A stretch of 5,723 nucleotides of DNA from an uncultured Bacteroidales bacterium (lineage in GTDB: Bacteria > Bacteroidota > Bacteroidia > Bacteroidales > P3). Both the position numbers and the translations under genes were made by a program. The notes under the pieces are model-generated. The model searched no databases, had not been told where the DNA came from, and saw only the letters and a list, made by a program, of their open reading frames with translations. The stretch is taken from the NCBI GenBank assembly GCA_947177845.1, contig CAMWVZ010000071.1, positions 1-5,723 of the forward strand, written 5' to 3'. This document shows, one piece after another, positions 1-5,723 of the stretch. Every line of letters begins with the position of its first letter. Position 1 is the first letter of the stretch.

Positions 1-1090
1 CCACATACTCCAATTCTCGGTTCCACGGCCCGAGGTTGAACACCTGCACGGTATCGTCCGCAGACGGCAGAGGCGCATCGGGCGGCAAACAAATGTCCAC
101 CCTTTCGCCCAAGTTCGAATAAGGATACTGCGGGAAGAACACCCAAACGCTGTCGGTTTCTATCTGCGCATCAGGGTCAATGCCCCAGTAGACAGTTTTA
201 TAGGAATAGGAGTTCGAATGTTCGTTTTGATCAGTAAGAATGCATACAATACGATCTCTATATCGTGTTCCATCAAAGAAAACAAGTAAGGATGGAGAAT
301 TAAAGGATTCTTCACGGTATGTCCACGAAATGATTGCGTGAGCCCAAACAGAAGAAGAATCCGTGGTTTTACCATCTAAAAAAAGGGTGTCGTCGGTGTG
401 CGCGTAAATGCGACCAACATTTAGGTTAGACATGTCTATGGTGTGGACACAGCCTCTTCCGCTGTCAATAAGATATAGCGCGTTATAGGGTTTATCTTCA
501 AAGCTAATAGTCCCTAAAGGCGCATACTTTTTTTCCGTTTCCGTCTGAAGAGTACATGTCACAGTACAAGCACCAAAACCGCTGCGCATTTTACGAACAA
601 CCTTTATTCTCGGTCCGTATAGGGTATCATGCTTTCCATATCTCTCTACAATCCAAATCCACGTAGCGGTGCTGTCGGATTCATATTCGGAAAAAGCCTT
701 CAGGTAAGCGGTATCCTCCATATAATCAAGCTCCAGAAGGTAGGTGTGCCTGAAATATTCCATATCTATATATTCCTCCTCTCCCGGCCATGGGGAGGGG
801 GTGGAAAAACGTTGCCCTATTACCTTTGCCTTGCGTTCTCCCGTAAAAGGATAATTCAAGATGTTTTCTTCTCCTATCTTTTTCCCATTAGAGAACCAAC
901 GGTAGAGGTAGTGGAAATTTGAGTCTCCCGTTGCCGAAAGCGGCAGAACCTCATCAAACCCCAATCTTATTGTATCCGCATGGGCCTTGAAAAGATGCAA
1001 GGTATCTAACGGCTTCTCTTGGGCTTGGAGTCGACACTCCACGCCCGTCAGCAGGCAAGCCAGTAAGCCGATGAAAGCAATTTTCTTCAT
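1..1090 (-). CDS. Unrecognised secreted or surface protein, C-terminus cut by window edge
   Basis: I do not recognise this gene. The minus strand is open from an ATG at 1090-1088 to the left edge, giving 363 codons without a stop; I checked the frame codon by codon. The N-terminus is MKK, a hydrophobic stretch (about residues 4-17), then LQA-QE, which fits Sec export with signal peptidase I cleavage after A23. L9-L10-A11-C12 also resembles a lipobox, but it would leave a very short signal, so a lipoprotein is possible and less likely. The mature part has no further membrane segment. It is rich in Tyr, Trp, Asp and Thr, with a repeated D-T-L/I-x-L pattern (residues 29-33, 39-43, 234-238), which suggests beta structure. 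Residues 58-85 (YLYRWFSNGKKIGEENILNY and flanks) recall the PKD-like or Ig-like domains of Bacteroidota surface proteins; this is weak inference. Any C-terminal sorting domain would lie outside the window. GC falls from about 52-58% in bases 61-180 to about 42% in bases 181-780. It is divergent from gpmA. Confidence 0.85.
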   Translation of the reverse strand, partial: MKKIAFIGLLACLLTGVECRLQAQEKPLDTLHLFKAHADTIRLGFDEVLPLSATGDSNFHYLYRWFSNGKKIGEENILNYPFTGERKAKVIGQRFSTPSPWPGEEEYIDMEYFRHTYLLELDYMEDTAYLKAFSEYESDSTATWIWIVERYGKHDTLYGPRIKVVRKMRSGFGACTVTCTLQTETEKKYAPLGTISFEDKPYNALYLIDSGRGCVHTIDMSNLNVGRIYAHTDDTLFLDGKTTDSSSVWAHAIISWTYREESFNSPSLLVFFDGTRYRDRIVCILTDQNEHSNSYSYKTVYWGIDPDAQIETDSVWVFFPQYPYSNLGERVDICLPPDAPLPSADDTVQVFNLGPWNRELEYV

Positions 1091-1122
1091 TATAGCCGAA
1101 ATAGAAAAACAGCACAAGATAG

Positions 1123-1130
1123 CAAAAATA
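1123..1130 (-). promoter_or_regulatory. Candidate -7 box for the minus-strand secreted protein gene
   Basis: On the minus strand these bases read TATTTTTG, an exact match to the Bacteroidota -7 consensus TAnnTTTG. Transcription would begin near 1116, leaving a leader of about 25 bases before the ATG at 1090. No TTTG is found at the expected -33 position (near 1150-1154). The call therefore rests on one short box in an AT-rich spacer. Confidence 0.35.
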
Positions 1131-1145
1131 ACGATACAAAAGTTA

Positions 1146-1153
1146 TATCTTTG
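1146..1153 (+). promoter_or_regulatory. Candidate -7 box for gpmA-aspS
   Basis: These bases read TATCTTTG, an exact match to TAnnTTTG, the -7 element of Bacteroidota primary sigma factor promoters. The start of transcription would be near 1160, with a leader of roughly 50 bases before gpmA. No TTTG -33 element is seen about 20 bases upstream, so the promoter is incomplete or depends on other contacts. Only weak purine-rich sequence (ACAGGAT) precedes the gpmA ATG, as is usual in this phylum. Confidence 0.4.
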
Positions 1154-1212
1154 TCCGGCCTTGGGATGACCACGGGTCGCAAAGAGAAATCAAGAAAATA
1201 AACAGACAGGAT

Positions 1213-1962
1213 ATGAAAAAAGTAGTTTTGATTAGACACGGTGAAAGTGTTTGGAATATGGAAAACCGCTTTACCGGCTGGACGGATGTGGATTTGAGCG
1301 CCAAAGGCGTGCAGGAAGCCCACGAAGCGGGTAAGTTGCTCAAAGAAAAAGGCTTTCAATTCGATATGGCCTATACTTCCTATCTCAAACGCGCCATCAA
1401 GACCCTGAACGTGGTGTTGGAAGAGATGGACCAACTTTGGATTCCCGTGGAGAAATCGTGGCGTCTCAACGAAAAGCATTACGGCAATCTGCAAGGCCTC
1501 AACAAAGCCGAAACGGCCGAAAAATATGGCGATGCACAGGTGAAGATTTGGAGAAGAAGCTACGACGTGGCTCCCAATCCGTTGGATGCCAGCGACAGCC
1601 GCGACCCGCAACAGGAAGCCAAATATGCGGGCGTGGATAAGAAACTCCTTCCCCACACCGAAGCCCTCAAAGACACCGTGGCCCGTATCGTTCCCTATTG
1701 GACGGAAACCATCGTGCCCGCCCTCAAGCATCAGGACGAAATTCTGATTGCCGCGCACGGCAACTCCCTGCGGGGCATTATCAAACATATCAAAGGAATT
1801 TCGGACGACGATATCGTGAGTCTGAACTTGCCTACGGCTGTTCCGTACCTCTTTGAATTTGACGATAATATGAACCTGCTGAAAGATGAATTCCTCGGCG
1901 ATCCCGAAAAAATCAAAGCGTTGATGGAAGCGGTGGCCAATCAAGGCAAGGCTAAAAAATAA
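1213..1962 (+). CDS. gpmA: 2,3-bisphosphoglycerate-dependent phosphoglycerate mutase
   Basis: This cytoplasmic enzyme interconverts 3-phosphoglycerate and 2-phosphoglycerate in glycolysis and gluconeogenesis through a phosphohistidine intermediate. The 249-residue protein matches the usual GpmA length (about 250). It opens with the histidine phosphatase signature LIRHGES, where H9 is the phosphorylated histidine, followed by WN and NRFTGWTDVDLS (residues 18-29). R60, in YLKRA, and E87, in RLNEKHYG, correspond to the active-site arginine and the general acid. R114-R115 in WRRSYD fit the substrate-binding loop. The second catalytic histidine is H182 in AAHGNSLRG. The insert around residues 112-150 and the C-terminal tail mark the true mutase rather than the shorter phosphatases of the superfamily. 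The ATG start places RHG at the standard position. No key residue is missing. The gene ends 4 bases before aspS, so the two are probably co-transcribed. Its regulation is unknown beyond the candidate upstream box. Confidence 0.97.
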   Translation: MKKVVLIRHGESVWNMENRFTGWTDVDLSAKGVQEAHEAGKLLKEKGFQFDMAYTSYLKRAIKTLNVVLEEMDQLWIPVEKSWRLNEKHYGNLQGLNKAETAEKYGDAQVKIWRRSYDVAPNPLDASDSRDPQQEAKYAGVDKKLLPHTEALKDTVARIVPYWTETIVPALKHQDEILIAAHGNSLRGIIKHIKGISDDDIVSLNLPTAVPYLFEFDDNMNLLKDEFLGDPEKIKALMEAVANQGKAKK

Positions 1963-1966
1963 GACC

Positions 1967-3733
1967 ATGTACAGGACAAAAAACAACGGAGAACTGCGGC
2001 TTGCCGATGTGGGCAAGCAGGTGACGCTTTGCGGTTGGGTGCAGCGTTCGCGCGACTTGGGCGGTATGACCTTTGTGGATTTGCGCGACCGTTACGGCAT
2101 CACGCAAATTGTGTTCAATATGGAGACCGATGCGGCGCTTTGCCAAAAGGCGCGTGAATTGGGGCGTGAGTATGTGGTGCAGATAAAGGGGACGGTGGCC
2201 GAGCGGAGCAACAAGAACGCCAAGATTCCCACGGGCGATATCGAGATATTGGCAACGGAAATCACGGTGCTCAATCCGTCCAAGATTCCTCCTTTCACTA
2301 TAGAGAACCATAGCGACGGCGGCGACGAACTGCGTATGAAATACCGCTATCTGGACCTGCGTCGCGATTGCGTGCGGCAGAACTTGGTGTTGCGCCACAG
2401 GCTCAGCATCGAAATCCGCAAGTATATGGACGAACAGGGTTTCATGGAAATCGAAACCCCGTTTATGGTGAAATCGACGCCCGAGGGTGCCCGCGACTTC
2501 GTGGTGCCTTCGCGTATGAATCCCGGTGAATTCTACGCCCTTCCGCAGTCGCCCCAGCAATACAAGCAGCTTTTGATGGTGGCGGGAATGGACCGCTATT
2601 TTCAGATTGTGCGCTGCTTCCGCGACGAAGACCTGCGCGCCGACCGTCAGCCCGAATTCACGCAGCTGGACTGCGAGATGAGTTTTGTGGAGCAGGAAGA
2701 CGTGTTGCAGATGTTCGAGGGTTTGATGCGGCATCTGTTCAAGGTGGAGAAGAACATAGACCTGCCGCCTCTGCAACGGATGACTTGGCGGACGGCCATG
2801 GACAAATACGGTTCCGATAAGCCCGACTTGCGTTTCGGCATGGAATTTCACGCGCTCAAGGATGTTTTTCCGCAAGGAAAGTTCAGCGTTTTCGACCAAA
2901 GCGAGTGGATTGGCGGTATCTGTGTGGAGGGTGCGGCGGAATACACCCGCAAGCAGTTGGACGAACTCACCGATTTTGTAAAGCGTCCGCAGGTAGGGGC
3001 CGGTGGCCTCATCTACGTTAAGTGCAACGCCGACGGAACCTATAAGTCTTCGGTGGATAAATTTTTCGATGCCGACGATTTGAAACGTGTGGCCGAAGCC
3101 TGCGAAGCCAAAGCGGGCGACCTTATCCTGATTTTGGCGGGCAAGGCCTCCAAGACCAAGGTGTCGTTGGGACAACTGCGTCTGGAAATGGGAAATCGGC
3201 TCAATCTTCGCGACCCTTTCAACTACAAGGTGCTGTGGATTGTGGACTTCCCGCTCTTGGAGTGGGACGAGGAAGCGGGACGCTTCTTTGCCATGCATCA
3301 TCCTTTCACCGCCCCCAAACCCGAAGACGAGGCGATGCTGGAGACCGAACCGGGCAAGGTGCGCGCCAATGCCTACGATATGGTAATCAACGGTGTGGAA
3401 GTGGGCGGCGGCTCTATCCGTATCCACAGCCGCGACTTGCAGAAGCGGATGTTCCGGGCGCTCGGTTTCAGCGATGAGGAAGCGCAGAAGCAATTCGGCT
3501 TCCTGATGAACGCCTTTGAATACGGGGCACCTCCCCACGGAGGTTTGGCTTTCGGTTTCGACCGGCTTTGCGCCCTGTTCGGCGGCGAGGACTCCATTCG
3601 CGACTATATCGCTTTCCCCAAGAACAACGCCGGCCGCGACACGATGAGCGAATCGCCTTCGCCTATCAGTCAGGCGCAGTTGGACGAGTTGTTTTTGAAA
3701 AGCACGGCCGAGAAAAAGGATAAGACCTGCTGA
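1967..3733 (+). CDS. aspS: Aspartyl-tRNA synthetase (bacterial type)
   Basis: This class IIb synthetase charges tRNA-Asp with aspartate in the cytoplasm. Its 588 residues match the bacterial form (590 in E. coli). An N-terminal OB-fold anticodon-binding domain (about 1-105, with GWVQRSRDLGG and VDLRDR) is followed by the catalytic core. In the core, QSPQ with K200 fits the aspartate-binding loop; motif 2 is FRDEDLRADRQPEFTQLD (218-235, catalytic R219); and motif 3 is GGLAFGFDRL (525-534, R533 binding ATP). The bacteria-specific GAD insertion lies at about 290-420, before the MHHPFT segment (443-448). Leu31 in the RDLGG loop resembles E. coli-type discriminating enzymes rather than the RDHGG of non-discriminating ones that also charge tRNA-Asn; this specificity is inferred from one position. 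The ATG at 1967 aligns with the E. coli start and lies 4 bases after gpmA, suggesting translational coupling. No clear hairpin terminator follows it. Confidence 0.98.
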   Translation: MYRTKNNGELRLADVGKQVTLCGWVQRSRDLGGMTFVDLRDRYGITQIVFNMETDAALCQKARELGREYVVQIKGTVAERSNKNAKIPTGDIEILATEITVLNPSKIPPFTIENHSDGGDELRMKYRYLDLRRDCVRQNLVLRHRLSIEIRKYMDEQGFMEIETPFMVKSTPEGARDFVVPSRMNPGEFYALPQSPQQYKQLLMVAGMDRYFQIVRCFRDEDLRADRQPEFTQLDCEMSFVEQEDVLQMFEGLMRHLFKVEKNIDLPPLQRMTWRTAMDKYGSDKPDLRFGMEFHALKDVFPQGKFSVFDQSEWIGGICVEGAAEYTRKQLDELTDFVKRPQVGAGGLIYVKCNADGTYKSSVDKFFDADDLKRVAEACEAKAGDLILILAGKASKTKVSLGQLRLEMGNRLNLRDPFNYKVLWIVDFPLLEWDEEAGRFFAMHHPFTAPKPEDEAMLETEPGKVRANAYDMVINGVEVGGGSIRIHSRDLQKRMFRALGFSDEEAQKQFGFLMNAFEYGAPPHGGLAFGFDRLCALFGGEDSIRDYIAFPKNNAGRDTMSESPSPISQAQLDELFLKSTAEKKDKTC

Positions 3734-3765
3734 GTTGCTTGTGAGACAGGCGATTTAATGTGAAA

Positions 3766-3797
3766 TTTGGTTATTAGAAAAAAAAATAAGACCTTTG
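3766..3797 (+). promoter_or_regulatory. Bacteroidota-type promoter for rpmB
   Basis: TTTG at 3766-3769 is followed after exactly 20 bases by GACCTTTG at 3790-3797. This fits the Bacteroidota pattern of a -33 TTTG, a spacer of 19-21 bases and a -7 TAnnTTTG, with one mismatch (G for the first T). The spacer is A-rich. Transcription would start near 3804, about 70 bases before the rpmB ATG. This is the best-formed promoter in the window and implies that rpmB is transcribed independently of aspS. Confidence 0.6.
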
Positions 3798-3873
3798 CGA
3801 CCCGTTTTGAAGAAAACGCCCTTTGAAAAAAGCGGTGCAGGACGGAAGGCAAACCAATAAAAGTTTAACAGTC

Positions 3874-4113
3874 ATGTCGAAAGTTTGTGAGATAACCGGA
3901 AAGAAAGTGATGACGGGCAACCACGTCTCCCACTCCAATATCAAGACGCGTCGCAGATTCTACCCCAATCTGCAGACCAAGAAGTTCTATGTACCCGAAG
4001 AAGATGCTTGGATTACTTTGCGTGTTTCGGCCAAGGGTATCAAGAACATCAGCAAGAAGGGCATCATGGCCTGCCTGCTGGATGCCGAGGCTAACGGCCT
4101 CATTCGTTTATAG
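3874..4113 (+). CDS. rpmB: 50S ribosomal protein L28
   Basis: This is a small basic protein of the large ribosomal subunit. The 79-residue product starts MSKVCEITGKK, the conserved L28 N-terminus, followed by GNHVSHSNIKTRRRFYPNLQ and then FYVPEEDAWITLRVSAKGIKNISKKGI, all typical of the family and closest in style to Bacteroidota members. There is one cysteine near the N-terminus and another near residue 67, with no CxxC pair, so this is the zinc-free form. The frame stays open upstream to a TTG at 3823, but the ATG at 3874 gives the family N-terminus and the extension matches nothing, so I chose the ATG. An A-rich stretch, not a Shine-Dalgarno, precedes it. Many Bacteroidota have rpmG and a small DUF4295 gene directly after rpmB; here a terminator follows instead. 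Confidence 0.96.
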   Translation: MSKVCEITGKKVMTGNHVSHSNIKTRRRFYPNLQTKKFYVPEEDAWITLRVSAKGIKNISKKGIMACLLDAEANGLIRL

Positions 4114-4160
4114 AAATTGGCCATCGCTACGGCGTTGTTCAGTTTTCATAGTTTTTGAGT

Positions 4161-4194
4161 GGAGTGCCGGGTGTATGCCCGGCATTCTTTTTTT
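4161..4194 (+). terminator. Rho-independent terminator after rpmB
   Basis: An 11-bp stem (4161-4171 pairing with 4178-4188) has a perfect 7-bp core TGCCGGG/CCCGGCA, two G-T wobbles lower down, and a 6-base loop TGTATG. It runs into seven T residues (4188-4194). It lies 47 bases after the rpmB stop and should end the rpmB transcript before hutI. Confidence 0.88.
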
Positions 4195-4218
4195 GTATCG
4201 GTATAAACTTTTCTCCTT

Positions 4219-5469
4219 ATGAAAGTCATCACGAATATCAAAGGCTTGGTGCAGACCTCCGGCCGCCCTCTGCGCAAGGTTTGCGGCAAGGACATGCAGA
4301 AGCTCTCCGTTATTGAAAACGCCTTTCTGCTCTTCGACGAGCAGACGGGAAAGATTGTGGAGTTCGGAACTATGGAGCAGTGGTTGGGCCTTTCGCAGAA
4401 ATACGCGCGTATCGAGAATGTGGATGCTTCGGGTCGCTTCGTTTTCCCCGCTTTCTGCGATTCACACACCCATATCGTATATGCCGGAAGCCGCGAAATC
4501 GAATACAACGATAAAATCCGCGGCTTGAGCTACGAGGAAATCGCCAAGAGGGGAGGGGGTATCCTCAATTCGGTGGACAGACTTCGCGCCGCAAGCGAAG
4601 ACGAACTTTTCGAGGCGGCTTGGGAAAGATTGCAGGAAATGTGCGCCTACGGCACCGGGGCTGCCGAAATCAAGAGCGGCTACGGTTTGGATTTGAAGAG
4701 CGAGTTGAAGATGTTGCGTGTCATTGCCCGCCTCAAGCAAAAATCACCTATGACTATCCGCGCCAATTTTCTCGGCGCCCATGCCGTGCCCCGCGAGTAT
4801 ATAGGACGGCAGACGGAATATGTAGATTTGATTGTGAACGAGATGATTCCTGCGGTAGCTGCCGAAAAGTTGGCCGACTTTGTAGACGTGTTCTGCGATA
4901 AGGGTTTCTTTACGGTGCGCGATACCGAAAGGATTTTGGAAGCGGGTGCGAAATACGGCATGAAACCGAAGATTCACGCCAACGAATTGGCTTTGTCGGG
5001 AGGCATTCAGGTGGGGGTACGTTACGGCGCCTTGTCGGTAGACCATTTGGAATATGTGGGGAAAGAGGAAATCGCCGTTCTCAAAAACAGCGAAACCATG
5101 CCGACGGTTCTGCCCGGAGCGGCTTTCTTCTTGGGTATGCCGTTGAGCCCTGTGCGCGAAATGATAGAGGCGGGGCTTCCGGTGGCCTTGGCTTCGGACT
5201 ATAACCCGGGTTCGTCGCCCTCGGGAAACATGCAGTTCGTGATGTCGCTGGGCTGTGTGCGCTACCGCATGTATCCCGAAGAAGTGGTGCACGCCACCAC
5301 CATCAATACGGCCTGCGCCATGGGTGTGAGCGATAGTTTGGGAAGCATCGAACGCGGCAAGACGGCGAATTTCTATATCACCAAGAAGATTCCCACCTAC
5401 GAATATATGCCCTATTCGTTCGGCAACAACAAGGTGGAAACCGTCTATCTGCAAGGAAAACGGATGTAA
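4219..5469 (+). CDS. hutI: Imidazolonepropionase (imidazolone-5-propionate hydrolase)
   Basis: HutI carries out the third step of histidine breakdown, hydrolysing 4-imidazolone-5-propanoate to N-formimino-L-glutamate in the cytoplasm. The 416-residue length is typical (about 400-420). It is an amidohydrolase-superfamily metal enzyme: a small beta domain at both ends surrounds a TIM barrel. The metal-binding pair H83 and H85 lies in FCDSHTHIVYAGSRE, with R92 a substrate contact. H188 is in GAHAVP, H253 and E256 are in KIHANE, H276 is in VDHLE, and the metal ligand D327 is in ASDYNPGS, a hallmark of HutI that separates it from related deaminases. IKSGYGLDLKSELKML (151-166) is also characteristic. 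All expected catalytic residues are present. The ATG start gives a normal N-terminal beta strand. It begins only 24 bases after the rpmB terminator T-run, and no convincing promoter is seen in that gap. No other hut gene is in the window; a membrane protein gene follows after 24 bases. Confidence 0.96.
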   Translation: MKVITNIKGLVQTSGRPLRKVCGKDMQKLSVIENAFLLFDEQTGKIVEFGTMEQWLGLSQKYARIENVDASGRFVFPAFCDSHTHIVYAGSREIEYNDKIRGLSYEEIAKRGGGILNSVDRLRAASEDELFEAAWERLQEMCAYGTGAAEIKSGYGLDLKSELKMLRVIARLKQKSPMTIRANFLGAHAVPREYIGRQTEYVDLIVNEMIPAVAAEKLADFVDVFCDKGFFTVRDTERILEAGAKYGMKPKIHANELALSGGIQVGVRYGALSVDHLEYVGKEEIAVLKNSETMPTVLPGAAFFLGMPLSPVREMIEAGLPVALASDYNPGSSPSGNMQFVMSLGCVRYRMYPEEVVHATTINTACAMGVSDSLGSIERGKTANFYITKKIPTYEYMPYSFGNNKVETVYLQGKRM

Positions 5470-5493
5470 AGGTTCTCCGAAGTCGTTTAAGTT

Positions 5494-5723
5494 ATGCGGG
5501 GCATACTGAACTTTCTTAAGAATTGGGTGCTGATTATCGCCCTTTTGGTGGGGTGTCTGGCGCATAATGTCTTGATAGGATATGCCGATAAGACCATGTA
5601 TCTGATTTTCGGCATGTTGTTCTTCACCTTCTGCCGAATCAATCCCTCGCAACTCAAGCTTCACCGCGTGCATGGGATCTTTCTGGCGGTGCAGATTCTC
5701 GGTGCGGCGCTCTCCTATTATAT
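5494..5723 (+). CDS. Membrane protein, likely bile acid:sodium symporter-like transporter, cut by window edge
   Basis: An ATG at 5494 opens a frame of 76 codons that runs off the right edge without a stop. The visible part has a short basic start (MRGILNFLKN), a first membrane helix at about residues 11-29, a second at about 34-47 (MYLIFGMLFFTFCRI), a polar loop with PSQLKLHRVH, and the start of a third at about 61-76. The layout LKNW-hydrophobic, then LFFTFCRINPSQLK, recalls the first helices of Bacteroidota proteins of the bile acid:sodium symporter (BASS/SBF) family, where a TFCKxxPxxLxP-type segment follows helix two. Only the N-terminus is visible, so the substrate and even the family are uncertain. 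With 24 bases and no terminator after hutI, it is probably in the same operon. Confidence 0.7.
   Translation, partial: MRGILNFLKNWVLIIALLVGCLAHNVLIGYADKTMYLIFGMLFFTFCRINPSQLKLHRVHGIFLAVQILGAALSYY

Noticed and set aside
782..798. An inverted repeat CTCCC/GGGAG around a GGCCATGG palindrome
   Set aside because: It is short, lies inside coding sequence in frame, and is explained by Pro, Trp, Gly and Glu codons.
629..922. A 97-codon plus-strand frame opposite the secreted protein gene
   Set aside because: It is antisense to a continuous signal-peptide-bearing frame and has no domain or promoter of its own.
1168..1178. A small hairpin GACC-ACG-GGTC in the gpmA leader
   Set aside because: A 4-bp stem with a 3-base loop is expected by chance and matches no riboswitch or leader family.
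1090..2016. A 308-codon minus-strand frame over gpmA and the divergent spacer
   Set aside because: It is antisense to gpmA with no recognisable domain, and its tail overlaps the promoter region and the start of the real minus-strand gene.
1952..3538. A 528-codon open frame on the minus strand opposite aspS
   Set aside because: It lies wholly antisense to an unmistakable aspS, is rich in His, Arg, Leu and Val as expected from reversed GC-rich codons, and matches no family I know.
3823..3873. An N-terminal extension of rpmB from a TTG codon
   Set aside because: The ATG at 3874 gives the conserved L28 N-terminus, and the extra 17 residues resemble no L28 sequence.
4744..5673. A 309-codon minus-strand frame opposite hutI and the transporter-like gene
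   Set aside because: It is a shadow of two well-supported plus-strand genes, with His- and Gln-rich composition typical of reversed coding sequence.

Overview
The window reads as a stretch of core chromosome from a member of the Bacteroidota, probably order Bacteroidales. The grounds are: promoter-like elements of the Bacteroidota type (TTTG, about 20 bases, then a box close to TAnnTTTG), best seen before rpmB; start codons without strong Shine-Dalgarno sequences; and a ribosomal protein L28 and a membrane protein that resemble Bacteroidota versions. The housekeeping genes are moderately GC-rich (about 60% in one counted row of aspS). I cannot name a genus.

Layout. Bases 1-1090 hold the start and most of an unrecognised secreted or surface protein on the minus strand; its C-terminus lies beyond the left edge. 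A 122-base divergent spacer (1091-1212) separates it from a plus-strand series: gpmA (2,3-bisphosphoglycerate-dependent phosphoglycerate mutase), then aspS (aspartyl-tRNA synthetase) only 4 bases later. A 140-base gap with a good promoter leads to rpmB (ribosomal protein L28), which ends in a strong rho-independent terminator. Next comes hutI (imidazolonepropionase). It is followed after 24 bases by the first 76 codons of a membrane protein that looks like a bile acid:sodium symporter-type transporter and is cut by the right edge.

How the genes relate. gpmA and aspS are probably one transcription unit joining a glycolytic enzyme to a translation enzyme; they share no pathway. rpmB looks like its own unit. 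hutI and the transporter-like gene are probably co-transcribed; this might link histidine breakdown to transport, but nothing in the window proves it. The minus-strand gene is transcribed away from all of these.

I see no CRISPR array, tRNA, rRNA, insertion sequence, phage gene or defence system, and no clear sign of a new biological system. The most notable points are the unrecognised secreted protein with a GC shift inside its gene, the solitary rpmB, and hutI beginning just after a terminator with little room for a promoter.
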